The notes: generated from the sequence alone by a model not told the origin. Positions 36,401-51,400 are shown, counted from the first letter of the stretch. The stretch is DNA of 64,000 nt from Siphonodentalium dalli (GCA_032622095.1 CP136061.1:66033127-66097126), one strand, 5' to 3'. Program-made: numbers and translations.

Positions 36401-39400
36401 CCTCTCCCATTCCGAGTCCTTCTAATTTAACCGCCGAATCGATTCCAAAACATTGGCCTCTGGCATCATATACAGGAGTTTTATAACGGGGCCTGCAGAA
36501 TCCATGGAAGGAAATAGTTGGTAGATAATTATGCTTTTTAACCACATTTATTCCCGTCTAACTGCTGTACCTGCCCAAAACGACAAAAAGGTGAAACATG
36601 CATATAAATTATGCATCGAGTTTCGATTGAATAATTGAGGTGCGTGTCAATTAAGATTGTTACAGGGTCAATGTAATACACCCTGATTTGAAAGTGAAAC
36701 CCCCGCAGCACACGTGTGGGATTGCATCGCAGTACTGTTAAACAGATCAAAGGGTGCCACCGAGTGAATTCATGCGACGTAATTGCTGCTTCTGTGACCA
36801 GAGGCTGGACCAGGGTAGCCATTGGTGAATAATTAGAGTGGTGTTTTTAAAACTGACTCACCATTGTCGCTAATTTAGTCGAGAGTTGTCGGGTTTCCTC
36901 GTCAATATAGTGCAGCATTTTATTAATTTTTTTGTCAGACGATCAGAAATTTTCAGGTCGCACGAATATTTTCAGGTAGGTCGTGAAACCGGAAACAGAC
37001 ATGTTTTTTTTTTTGGCCTTACCCCCTTCTGTTTTGGTCCAGAAACGACACGGACGTCTGTAACCATTACGTCACAGAAGGGTTAATATTTATTTTTTTG
37101 TTAACTGTTATTTCAAGGTTGCATGAAGGCCTTAAGGGGGCCCCGACAGCTGAATACTTCAGATGGAAATCTTGTTTTTGATCCTTTTTGTGAAAGAAGA
37201 AATATTCACGGATAACTGATCGTGAACATGTGCCATGAATTCATTAACATTTTACTTTGTATAAATTTACATTGATAAGTAGAATTTTAATGCTTACTGA
37301 AATCATTGACTCAATTTGAGATATAACATGGATTACATAAGCATTTGCATAAGAAAAGATTTTATAGTCAGCAGGTAACAGCTACTGATCTAAATATGTT
37401 CCCTTTTATAAATTTTGGCGATGTATAACTTGTTTTTCAGTAAGTAACATTCTGAGAATCCAGAAATGTTGAGGTGAAGCAAAGAAAAAGTAGTATGACA
37501 AAATAACATCTTGAACAAGCGCTAAAATAAATAGTACTTTATAAGGACTTTAAGAACAAGTTATATTCTTATGGGCCGCAGTTCAATAACAAGTTGTGTA
37601 ATATTACAAATAATATATGATAAAAAGTCAGTAATCTTTAATTTGGAAAGGATATTTTCAGACTTTTTTTTATTTACTTTATATAATTAAATACACTTTT
37701 TAACCTAAGAATGATGCAGATCAACTGATTTTTACTTGGAACATGGGAACAAGAAAAATAAAACATTTAGCCCTTCCATGACTGGAGCATCCTGAAATTT
37801 TCCAAAAACCCTGTGCCAATGCATTCTCTTATATATACAAGTCTCCCACAGGAAGCCTCACATATACATGTATAAGAGAATGCACTGGCTTACAATGTTA
37901 CTGACTCCGTTCTTTGCACCACTTGGACAAATATTGTGTTGTAGGGACCTATATAAATAAACCTCTGATAAACATGTGTGCAGTGTTCGCGCTGTCGGTA
38001 GCCAAATTAGCCAATGGCTAATCTTTTTCGAATTTGGCTAATAAAAATTTCATTTGGCTAAACTTTTGGCTAAACTTTTTTTGAGCCCAAATGGAGACTG
38101 AAAGCATGGAGGCAGAAAGCTAATTAATAAAAGCGCTCAATAGATCGACATTCAAGACGAAGTTAGGTGACGAAAGTATTTCATTATTTTCGTACTTATG
38201 AAATATCGTACAAAGGGAAACCCGATCGACAACTCTATCAACCAAGCGATCACAAAGTGATATGCAATCATCTTTAGTTTTCACAAGACGGACATTCAAA
38301 GACGCATGGACATTAAACCGACCGTGGTTGAATTATGACAATGTGAAGAAAGCAATGTTTTGTATAGTGCATTGACGCCGGTATATAAGCAATTTGTTCG
38401 TAACAGGCTGTTTTAATCTGGAGAAAGATTACGTCACTCTGCACAAAGCAGCAAAAGGTCATTATTAAGTTTTACATTTAATCCCCTAATCCCCCATTCA
38501 GCCCATTGTCTGTCTGGTCACTCACGGCGCGCCTGCACAATGCATGTTTATGATGACATTGTATTTATGACGGTCGAGGTTTATGAGCACCAAGTGTAAG
38601 ACAATAGCTTAATCAGCCAAATGTGAATCACGACAGATATTTTGTGGCTATTTGTCGTCAATACCGATACAGTCAAATTAATATGCATGCTTTTATGACA
38701 GATTGTAATTTGACAATGACGTAACAATATTAAGTTATTAGTTTCCAGATGTCACTTAGATATTTTCGCAAGGATAAATATTTAATGATTTAAAAAAAGA
38801 TATTGATATAAAACCAAAAAATAATGACATTAAGAAGGACAATCCCGGGTTACCCCCCCCCCCCCCCAAATCACTCTCACATAAAGATTAATAAATTTTT
38901 AATAAATGATATATATAAAAATACTTCTAGTTCCTCAAAATTAATTAAATTATTGTGTATTTTACCTGTGTCTGTTAGATTTTACGTTTTAGTCATTAAT
39001 TGTGAACCGACCAGAAAACGATGATTTAATTTGGCCTAAGTTTTTTGTTATTTGGCCAAAAAACATTTGGCTAAAGTTTTTTTCATTTGGCTAATAAAAT
39101 TTTCATTTGGCTAAACTTTTGGCTAAACTTTTTTTCGGTCCAGCGCGAACACTGCATGTGTGTAAGCAACTATAACATTTGAAACTTTGATCTCCAATCG
39201 AGCACTAAAAGCCTTGTTGTGTATTATTTAAATTCATTGACATTTGACATGCATCTCAAATAGACCTAGAATATAATATGATGATCAAAGTAACGCAGAC
39301 ATTAAAAAGTACGTTTAAATTTTCTTAAGTTTTACAAGGCAAATGTTCATAGTTACATGTATCTACACCCGATGTACTCTTCTTTGTGCTGTTTTAGTAC

Positions 39401-42400
39401 GGTCATGCCAAATGTACAATGGTGCATTTGAGCCTATTTTCTAGTACACACTCGTGCAAGTGAATCTGCTAAGTATATGTAAACAAATACAGCTCCATAA
39501 ATCTGATGTTAGCTTGATGAGTTGACTTTCTGCTGGGTGGTCTATAGTCTTCATACAATTATCTAATATCGGGTTCAATATAAATGGTATAGCCTAGGTT
39601 TCCAATGACTCCAAACTAGCTTAGTATATTACAATTGGCTGAATGCCGTTAAGTAGGAGATATGCCCCATATATTGACTATTTTTTATCACTGTTGGGAC
39701 CTCCTATTCATTCGTTTAATGATGGATACGAAATGTCTGGGATAATTATTGGGTTTATGAAGAAAGAGCCTGTCATTATACTATAATCCTGATATCATTG
39801 AGGCGGTATATATTTAACCCTTTAAAGTATACAAATTATTAATAGCATGTCCATATATATTAACCCTTTACCCAACAAACCGGCCAAAACCGGCCAAATA
39901 AAGCTTCAACAGCCTAAAATATCTTCGGTCTGTCTCAATAGAACCATACAAATATGGATATCATTGGAACCGGCTCCTTGACCACATTGTGATAGTTACA
40001 GTTATGCCCTGTGCCAATGCATTCTCTTATATATGCGAGTCGACCATAGGTCGCCTCGCATATATAAGAGAATGCATTGGCATTTTTTAACACTTTTAAA
40101 CATTTTTTCTTACATTCTTTAACAATTTTATAATTTTTAATGTGTTAAGCCAATGCATTCTCTTATATATGCGAGGCAACCTATGGTCGACTCGCATATA
40201 TAAGAGAATGCATTGGCACAGGGCCGTTCTGTTGGGTAAAGGGTTAAGGGACGCGTCAGCATAGCAGAAACAATAAATAACAAACATTGAAGCTTTTTGC
40301 CATCACAGACTTTTTCAATGGTTTTACCCAGTTGTGGTCTACATAATTAGAGGCTCAAGTCATTAACAGATCCTTGCAGTCGATGTATCGCCAAATTAAC
40401 TCTCAAAGTGAAAGAATGTTACAGGTAATCCTGCATTGGGTTATGTCAGAGCAATGACGTATATGTACCTATGTATGTGTACATATTCTCAAAGACAATC
40501 TTTCAGATGACAATGATGTAATGTGCCAATACAGATCAATTTATTCCCGATCTAACATTGTGGTCAGGAATTTCTTCAAATGTTCTCGTAATGTTAAAAT
40601 GTACTTGTTTCATATTTTTGTATCACAACAGTAATGCTCAGATCTCAATTAGATATGGTATGATGTTCACCCTATGAGGACATTCAATGGAGTGTTCAGT
40701 CATTTTGTTCAGGTGTTTCATTCAATAGTTATTCATCTTTGTTTATATGAAAATGCTGATTTTGAGGTATATCTGTCCGAGTATAACAGTCATAGGTCAT
40801 AGATATGCCCACACTAGGCGGTATGTCACAAGGTGGTATGCACTGGACTACAGTCCATCTCTTGTTCTGATCATAACAGCTCATATTTATTTCTTCATTG
40901 GAATAATCTTCTTTATGTGCAATTTATAATAGAATTTTTATTGTAATGGGTAACATGTATGCTAAATTGTGATTTTATTATATAGGTGCTTTATGCCTGA
41001 AACAAATAAACATATATATATTAATAACATAAAATGTCTGGGTTACTTATTTTTGCGTTAACACCATTCAGGTACATTGTCTTCAGTCTCTTAACTGAAT
41101 AATCTTCCTTTACTAGTCACAAACATTTTGTTCCATTAGCGATGCATAACACTTGTACCAAAATTTTATCTTTTTAATGACTTGAGCCTCTAATTATATA
41201 TACCACAACTGTGTTATACCTTTAAAGTACTTCAAGGTGTTCGGATGGGTATAACTGAAAATCATACAAGTTTTTAAAACTATTATTACCAAGAAGAACA
41301 TAGACAAATAGAAAAAACTTGTTATTACTTTCATTATCAATTATCTTCCAGCGACAAGATTCCCCGAGAGCTTTCCGATGAATGGCAACAAGCCATATTT
41401 CCGACTAAATCCTGAAAAGTTACCCATAATTCTGCTGTGGTTAAGAAGTCGATTACTTAGGGCATTACTGTATCTACCTCTTCGGAGCTACAGTGAAATC
41501 ACATTTTGTTCTTTCACTGTAAGTTCCGCATATAAGCCGCATATAATAAAAAGAATACCTACAGTTTTTTTTTTGAATACCTGAAGTGAAATCTGGAAAG
41601 AAATTTTCACTCGCAGCTTGTAGCCGCTCGTGAAAATTCAATATTTCTTTCCAGACACTCATGAGATATTTCAGTATTCAAAGAAAAACTCTAGGTATTC
41701 TCTATTTTATTATTAATAGTAGCCATATTATGTTGTTTCCCTGTCTGCCATATGCTTTTATATTTAATTGCTATGTGTATATATAGCCTGGAATTGTATG
41801 TTTTGAGTATAAAAATGATAAATTTTCTGACTGTATGTCATAATAACTTTTCACATTGGTGACTATAAATCAGAATTATTATTCGATATTCTTGATTGAG
41901 GAAAAGTAAAAGATATTTAAGGACTATGGATACTCCCAATTATAGAGCAGGAAGTAGTAGCATGCCTTCAAAACTGGCAGCACAAGATTATTTATAGCAA
42001 AAGTCAGCTGAAAAGGTCACTTCTTAAAGAAATTAACAGTAAAATATCTCATTTTACCATTCTTAGCTGTATCTGTATCTGTAGGTATCTCTATCTCAGC
42101 GCAGGAGCCTTGCGACTGTAGGTGCGCCGTTGGGAGGACTTAAGCTGTTTTGTCTGTTGTTTCTTCACATACGCTCACATCCAGGCTATTCCACTCGAGA
42201 ATTGTACGAACAAAGAACGAATTTTCGTACTGTGGTGTTACAGCTCTGATTTGCTCGAATGAATTTGAGTTAATACACTCTTGTTTTTCGATGATGTTTG
42301 TCGTTTCAAAGCCTGGGAATTTTTTCGCCTTAATTTTTCTACCCTCTTTTTTTGGTTTTAGTATGTCATTTGAGTTTATAGCTGGACCAGCCCATGTGCT

Positions 42401-45400
42401 ACCCTGCTAAAGAGTTTCATACCGAGCTCGCGTCTTCTTGTTTGGAGTGGTACCATGTTTTCATTGTCCAACAGCTCATAATATTTGAATATTTACTGGT
42501 AGTGTTAACATTTAACCTGAACACATATTTATCTCAGAGGTTGGCAAATTGAAATTTGAGACTGCTAATTTTGGCATATATAGTTTCAGTTTTCTTAAGA
42601 AACTTTTTTTAAATAGATATTATTCAGCAAAGGCTGATGGTTATTTAAATTTTTCTATACATTGGCGTTTATTCAGTATTTCCCAAAATTGTGAGTATCC
42701 TATGGTCTTTAAGTGGAGAGGATTACAAATAAAAGGCCTTTCTTATGCATGTACTTGGAAACTTGTTATCCCCTGCAAACAGAGCTTGGTAGTTAATATA
42801 GATATGGGCTCCATCAGTCCGTCTGTAACAACTTTGAAGCTCTTTTTCTTGGTCATTATCAGTGGATTTTAATTATCTTTGGTTTGACGATGATCCAACA
42901 TGTGGGAAAAGTATTTACAAACAGCGGGTTTCATCTCTTGATTTTTCCAGAGTTATGGCCCTTATTGAATATTGGATTTGATTCGGCATGCCTAAATCCT
43001 TCGGCACACCCAACAAGACACATCCCTCATCTGATTATGACTAAACTTCATATGGATCTTTGGGGAGGCCTCTAGATGGGATCTGTCAATTTTTTTACAA
43101 AAATGACATGGCAGCCATCAGCCATCTTGAATTTTACATTTAAATCCATCGGCACACTCTGCAACCCACATCAATGAAACACATGGCCACCAGCAGCCAT
43201 TTTGGATTTTACTCTTTGCTTGACAAAATCCTTCGGCACACCCTACAGGCCACATCCCTCACCCAATCGTCACCAAACTTCATAATGAATATTCGGGGTG
43301 GCCTCTAGATGGGAACTATTACATTTTTTTGAATTCCGTTAAAAAATATGTTTGTCAGTGGCCATCTTGGATTCCACATTTTAATCTATCGGTGCACCTT
43401 GCAGCCACATTTATTTGAGAAATGTTTTGAAAGCTTTAATGCAGGCATGTTGAGGATCACCTCTAGATGGGTGCTATTTAATTTGAACAATTTCCTATGA
43501 AAAACATGACAGCAAGCAGCCATTGTGGATTTTGCTCTTTGTATGACTAAATCCTTGTAAAATATGCCCATCCCTATATCTCCATCATATTAGATGGGAT
43601 ATATTGTGAATGCATGATCTTTTAAATATTAATAATGGGATGCAAAATGGATACATCCTACAGGTTTGTTCTGTCATTACAGGCCAGACTAAGATATCTT
43701 TCATATTTAGCCTCATCAGAAAAGGCTAGCATCACTAAATTCACCCTCTGGGACCTCATTCTGCTTAGGCCTCATCTTTTCTGGAAAGCTTCTTTATTAT
43801 CAAATTGCTATAGAAACTTCTTCACATAGATTCTATTTCTTTTTTAGTTGAGTTTCTCTATATCCCCAAATTGGCAGATGACACATTGCATAATCGAGGT
43901 TCCCAATGGGTGTACATCACAATATTCATCATTTGGGAACTTCAATCTGAGTCCAAGTCTCCCAGAGCAGATGAGGCCATGCAGAATGAGGTCCCCAGAT
44001 GGTGAATTTGGAAATGCTAGCCTGCTATGCAGGATAGCATAACTAAATTCACCCTGTGGGGCAGTGTGGGGACCTCATTCTGCAAATGGCAGGCACATTA
44101 AACTCTAGCTTGCATCCACTATTGCAGATCCAATAGTTAATATATGTGTGCATACTTACAAATAGAAAAATCTAGATGAGTTTATGATATGATTTTAATT
44201 GGTCACTTTTAATCACCACACTGTGTGATCTATTCCCGTGAAATTAACATTTTAATATCTTGTTTATCTGAGTTCATGAACCAGTGAAACCTCAGGGTGA
44301 ATGCCAAGTAGTCAATTAAAAAGTTATAGGCATTTTAAATGGAGACCAACAAACCATGCACTATGACCTCTTCTTAATGATAGTGATAATTAGATAATTA
44401 ACTACTAGATCATATCTCCTTCTGATTTCCTCGGTATATCATTGCTATTTGTTAATGCTATTTGCCTGGAAGGTCTTCTTTTGATCTCTATAATGTTATG
44501 ATGTGGTGCAACCCCCCCCCCCCTATGGCTTGTTGTTGCCATTCATCGGAAAGCTCTCACTGAGAATTTTCCGATGAATGGTAACAAGCCATCTTTCCGA
44601 CTAAATCCTTAAAAATTACCCCTAATTCTGCTGTTGTTAAGGAGTCGATTATTTAGGGCATTACTGTATCATTGCTAATTGTTAATGCTATTTGCCTGGA
44701 AGGTCTTCTTTTGATCTCTATCGTGCTATGATGTGGTGCAACCCCTCCACTCAATCACCAATGGTCTAAACTAGTTTAAATAGTTTTCTGTGGTATGTCC
44801 TATTATAGATAGTTTATTAAATGAACCCAAGGCCTTCACAATGGGTGTAAAAACATCACCCCAAAGAAGAAAATGCCGATATAGATACACTATTTTTTTC
44901 TGGACGACTATTATAATCAGCATGTCCATCCATGTGTCCGTCCGGGTTGTCTGGATCATAACTTTAACGATATTAATCAGAATTCCATGGGATTTAGTTA
45001 TGGTTGATATTTGAGTAGGTCAAGTTCAATTTTGGTCATGGTCTGTTGATTATTGACAGAGTTATGCCCCTTCTTCGATTTAGAAATCTTAATTTTTCGG
45101 TTGTCCAGATGATAACTTGAGCATTATACAATGGATTATCTTGATATTTGGTATGTGGTTCACATTTGAAATTCAAGAATTGTTTCGACCTTGTGAATTT
45201 TGACATAGTTATATCCCTTTTTCAACTCATAAATAATTAATATTTCGTCATGGTCCAATGATTTATGACTGACTTCTGTCTCTTTGTTTGACTTAGAAGT
45301 CATATAATATTTGGGTTGTCTGAATGATAACTTAAGCAATCTCAAAAGAATATATATATATAATCAGCAGATAGCTCAATTTAGAAGCTTTCATCCTCTT

Positions 45401-48400
45401 TGGCCTTTGTCAGCATTATTTAATATCAGGCATGCAGCTACATCTTCGAAGTCAGCAATATTAAATAATTATGATTATGTAATATTGTTGACTTCGAAGA
45501 CATAATTATGATTATGTAATATTGCTGACTTCGAAGACATAATTATGATTATGTAATATTGTTGACTTTGAAGACATAATTATGATTATGTAATATTGTT
45601 GACTTCGAAGATTTAGCTGCCTCCCTGATATTAAATGCTGAAGAAATCCAGAGGCCGATAGCTTCTGCATTCCCACAATATATATGAGTTGGACTTTAAG
45701 CTGATTATTATATTCAAAAGAATCTTGATATATTTGGTATGTGTGTGTCACATTTGAGAACATGCAGATCATCCTCAAATGGAGTGATATTTTTTCCAGA
45801 ATTTGACTTCTTTGTTCTTAGTTCCCAGAAGCTGAATTTAGTGATGTTAGCCCACTGTCCGGGTAGCGTCACTAAATTCACCCTCTACGGACCTGATTCT
45901 GCAAATGTACGACATGTTATTTGGAGGCCTAAACAGGTTAATGTTGTGATTATCGTACATTATCTGAGGTTATTATGATCATATGAGGTGATAATTATAT
46001 GCTATTCCACACTTTGATGTAACCTGATCTGCTGAACTTAATGAGTTTAGATTCATATCTGAAAAGATGAATGGGTAAATGTGTGCTTCAAAGTACTATC
46101 TCCAATGAATACTATTGATGTGGATCTCACATCTACATAATAAGTTTGCCCTTTGTTAACCCAATTACCGAAGGCCTCTAATTTTCTTAACCAGTATGAG
46201 GTTTACATTTTATAAAAACCCAACAGGCGTGTTATTCCTTTGTCCTGAAACTGCTGTTATCTGGCAGAATGCTCAAGTATGTGCAGTCCTTCTAAGGAGA
46301 CGGGAGCGTTTGCTCTCGCACCCATATGCACTAGCAATTTGCACTCGTCCCTCTTGTCAAAATGCTTATAATGACTCTTATCATTGATTTAACTATTTGA
46401 AGGTTTATTTAGATCCTTTCCCATCTCAACTCAATTAACGACATGTGAAAGTTTAACTGGACAAAGGTCTAATCCACAATGATATTTTGATTGTGAAAAA
46501 CCCAACAATTACAGCAATTACACCCATCTTCTGAATTGCGGGAGCAAATAAGTACTCTCGCTGTGTTTTCCTCATGGGGGGGGGTACAGACTGCATTTGG
46601 GTAACATGGGTGTTTTTTTAATGCCCACGGGTTTTCTTTTAAGAATATATACCCTTGGACATTCTTTAAGAATATGCAAGGGATTATTTTATGTCTCATC
46701 GCGAGTCGAGAAAATAGAATAAAACTATACATAAAACAAGAACATGGACATTGCGAATGGGTGGTGGGGTAATTAGTAAATAGCAGGGAATTTGTTGGTT
46801 TTAGGCCAACAGTCGCATTTTTATACGCCCTTTTGAAAAAAAGGCCGTATTATAGTATTGGTCTGTCCGTCCGGGCGGGCGGGCGCCCGGGTGTCCGTCC
46901 GTTAACCTGTTGTCCGGATGATAACTTTAGTTAGAGTGAACAAAAATTAGTAAAATTTGGTATGTGGGTTTATTAGCCGAAAAGTAAGTTCAAGTTCGAA
47001 TTTGGGTTCCGCCCGCCAATTTTCACCGGAGTTATGCCCCTTATTTAACGTTTTTTGACTTAGAAAATCCTTGAAATTTGTTGTCAGGATGATAACTTTA
47101 GTATAGTTTATCGGAATGAATCCAAATTTGGTATATTACTTTCTCCCACCAAAAACACAGGTCAAGTTCGAACTTGGGTTCTGTCCGACCATTTTTGGCA
47201 GAGTTATGCCCCTTTTTCGACTCAGAAAATTCAGTTTTTCTTATGTTTTTTGGTTTCCGGATGATAACTCGATTTTGGAATGTTGTCTATATGCAAAACC
47301 CGTTTTTTTGTGGATTACATATATCGAAATACAGCTCAAGTCCGAATTTCGTTTTAATCCGATAATTTTTGCGAGAGTTATGGCCCCTTTTTTGATGTAA
47401 TTTGACTTAGAAAATCCCTGAAATTTGTTGTCCGGATGATAACTTTAGTTAGAGTGAACCGATTTCAATCAAATTTGGTATGTGGGTTTATTAGGAGAAA
47501 AGACAGCTCAAGTTCGAATTTGGGTTCCGTCTGCCAATTTTCACCGGAGTTATGCCCCTTATTTGACGTAATTTGACTTAGAAAATCCCTGAAATTTGTT
47601 GTCTGCATGATAACTTTACTAGAGTTTATCGGATTCAATGATAATTTGGTATATTACTTTCTCCCACCAAAACACAGGTCAAGTTCAAATTTGAGTTCCG
47701 TTCGCCAATTTTTACCAGAGTTATGCCCCTTTTTTATCAGTTTCCGCCGACCCAAGAGAGGGCGTATATTGCATGCCCAGCGTAGCTCTTGTTGCTAATT
47801 ATTGTAAAAACTTGCGATGGAAATGGCCATTAGTTGGAAATATTCCAAGCTTAGGGGCATGACAGTTTGGAAATTTCCATTAACACTTGGGAAGTTTGGG
47901 GCCAGTCTAGATGCTAGTAGTTTGCAGTTTTCATGTTCAAAATTCAAAATTTTCTCCCACCGGTTCAACCTGTTCAGGCCTCAAAACTGCTAATCATTTA
48001 AAAACAACAAATCTTTTCCCAAATATGCCTGTTATAGACCGTTTTCATGTTCAGATTTTGTAATTGTTTTCTCCCACCGGGCCACAACATTGTTGACCGG
48101 TGGGCCCTGGTCCCTCCCTGGTGTCCAGTCAAGAATTGTTGAGTCGTAAAATAAAATAGTGATGTTTCCGGTAACTTAGGGTAAAAAAAAGTAGGAGCTG
48201 GCGGGTGGAATTTAATTTTGTTTGTTATTTAATTTTATTTTTTGGAAGCATCCATTAAACCATATATGTTGAATATTAGTTATTCTACATTCCAGCATAT
48301 GCCCCTGGCATCACAAATGATATAACAGGACACAATGAGACTGAATGAGCATATTACTGAAGGTATTAGGAGGGATAATAATAATTTATTTTTAATAAAA

Positions 48401-51400
48401 ACAATCTTGGCATCAAACTCACACGGGCACCAGTGTAAGAAACACAAATCAGCACAGTTTTACTGTGATTGGAGATCTAGAAGTGCAATATTTTTGTTTC
48501 AGTTTTGCACTTTACAGGGTAGATAAAATTAGTAGGGGCAGATGTCTGGACTTGGGACAGACAGGTTACCGGAAACATCACTTTTTTGTTTATGCCTAAT
48601 CAATTTCTAAAAAAAATATATAAAAAAGGCCCTGAATTGTCTGTAGATAGACCCAGTGCAGTTTTCAGTCAGGTTCAGATTTAAAAGATAGTACAAACAA
48701 AAACAAAAACAAACCGAGGCCTGAATCCGAGGCCATACCGACAGCATAACAAAAAATCACTCAACTGGCAAGACCGGATTTGAAATAATAATTGAAGGGT
48801 GTTGCTTTTCATCGTTGACAATACTAACAGTCTGTGCTGAACTATGGGCATATAATCAGGTAATCAAGACAGAGATACAGGCCAGACCACCGTGGGCATA
48901 TAATCAGGTAATCAAGACAGAGATACAGGCCAGACCAATTGGATATAAGTCAGCTCCATTGATAGTTCAAAGGGTGGGTTTTAAGTTAGACAATATCATC
49001 AGGATCAATTATTCGGCCAAAGAAACAACTCGACTGTGCCTTGTTGATTCTTTTGCCGAATACGCGATCCTGCAGATATTATCCATTACGTGTCGTATGA
49101 CACACTCATTTCTATGCTGTTGACCTCACACATTTGATTTAATTACATCAGCTATCGGTTGATGTGTTTATCTCCCTCAAAATCCATCCGTGCATGCATC
49201 TGTCCATGCATCTGTCCGTCTGTAACAATTAACTTTAGAGCTCTCTATCTCAGTCATCATGTTTGAATGATCTTTAGTATGCACATGAGGCATCATGAAA
49301 GGAACAATATCAACATGTAACAGGTTTTGTCTATTCATTTTTTCTGTAGTTATGCCTTTTAGAGTGTAAAAAATATTGATTCCTGTATTTCCTGTATTGC
49401 CTTCCTCTTGGATCGGATGTGAATGATCTTTAGTATACTTATGAAACACAATGTGAATAGGGATATGCACATGCAACAGGCTTGTCTATTCATAGCTGGC
49501 TGGATTAAGACATATTTTGATTTAAATGGGTACTGTATACTAAATCGGGCCATTTATGGGACCATCTCCTTTTATATTCAACATAATATATGCAACAATT
49601 GAATGAATTTGAGCCATGGATTAGTGCAAAATACACTCATGTGCTCTACGAACGATGCAAACAACATGGTAATTATAATGAAAATTAATTTATGACTCCA
49701 GTCATAAATTCATTTTCATTATAATTACCATGTTGTTTGCGTCATTCATAAAGCATGCAGGTATATTTTACACAAATCCATGGCTCAAAGTAATTCATTT
49801 GTTGCATATATTCTGTTGAGTATAAAAGGAGATGGTCCCATAAATGATTTAATGTACAGTACCCATTTAAGCCACATCAGAAAACCTCACAGAATTGCCA
49901 CTTTTGTAGAGGATATTCCGTGTGGCTTGCACAAATCGTTACCTTTCATTTCATTTTAGTATCGTTTTCAATATCAATCCAAGATCGGTTTCTGATTTTG
50001 GTATCGTACACACCATTCATGAGAAATTTCCATCTTTGCCGCCCCTCATTGCATTGCATTTCATTACAGTATTGGTTTTCATTTCATTTCTTTTCAGTAT
50101 TGGTTTTTATTTCTTTTCAGTATTGGTTTTTGCATTTTGGTGTCGTATGGAGCACACACCATTTACGAGAAATTTCCGTCCTTCCGACTGCTCATCAAGC
50201 TGTTCTGTGTTACGTTACTGCTGTTCTTCTCTGTGAAGACCTGGACGCAGAACTACGTCTGGACCAGCAGGGAACTACTGTTCAAGTAAGTTTTAAATTG
50301 TCGTCTGCTATTAATTACCCTTTCTAAAATGAATGGATTCTCCCATTTAGCTGTAAAAGTATAGATTGGAATGGTCTATTATTCATTTGGAGGGGTGTTC
50401 ATGTAATAAAAGCAGATGAAAAGATAATACATGTGCAGAGGAATTCATATTCATTGTTTGGGAAATGTTCAGATATGGTCGTTTGTTGAACTTATTATCT
50501 GAATATTTCCTAAGGGAACTACGTATACTGACCAATGAGTATTTAGTAAAGAAAGGGCTAAAAATGTATTCAGGATTTCAGACCTCCAGTTACAACAACA
50601 ACATAACAAATCTAATTTAACATTGTATTCTGTGTATATAATATAGGAAATACATGTATAATATCTAAGAAAATAATTTTGCTAAAACATCGATGCATAG
50701 AAAATTGAATGTTAAACAAAATAGCATCTTTCATGAGCACCTATTTAATATTGGAAACATGCTATTTTATAAACTAGAATCTAAATAAAAAGTAAACTAG
50801 GTTTCGTAAAATTAGCCTGGAACCCTGAAATAGAAAATTCAGGACCTGCTCATTATACTGAAATCAAAACGTTTCCACTGAGGCCTATGGAGAACATTTA
50901 CAGAAATGTAACCTATATCCATGGTCGTGAGAGAGGCATGGATCTTATTATACCCCCTACAATGAGTTGTGGGGGGGTACACTGTAATAGCTCGGACGTC
51001 CCACCATATGTCCGTCCATGGACACTATTTTGTCCGAGCTTTTATTCCTACATTTTTCTGTAAATTTTCTTGAAACTTGTCACAATTATTTAGTATCATG
51101 GGAACCCGTGCACCTGAGATTAATAGGTCTGCCCAACTTTTTTTTTGTGGAGTTATCCCCCTTTTTCGACTTATAAATTTTCTCAAGATGCACAATTTTG
51201 TCTGAGCTTTTATTCCTACATTTTTTGTTCAATTTAAAAAAAACTTGACACAGTTATCTATTACCAGGGGAAACTGTGCACATGTGAACATGAGGTCCAT
51301 CAGACTCTTTTTTGTGGAGTTATTCCCCTTTTTGACTTGGAAACTTTTCTCAAAATGCATAAATTTGTCTGGATGTTTATTGTTCGATTTGAATTCAATT

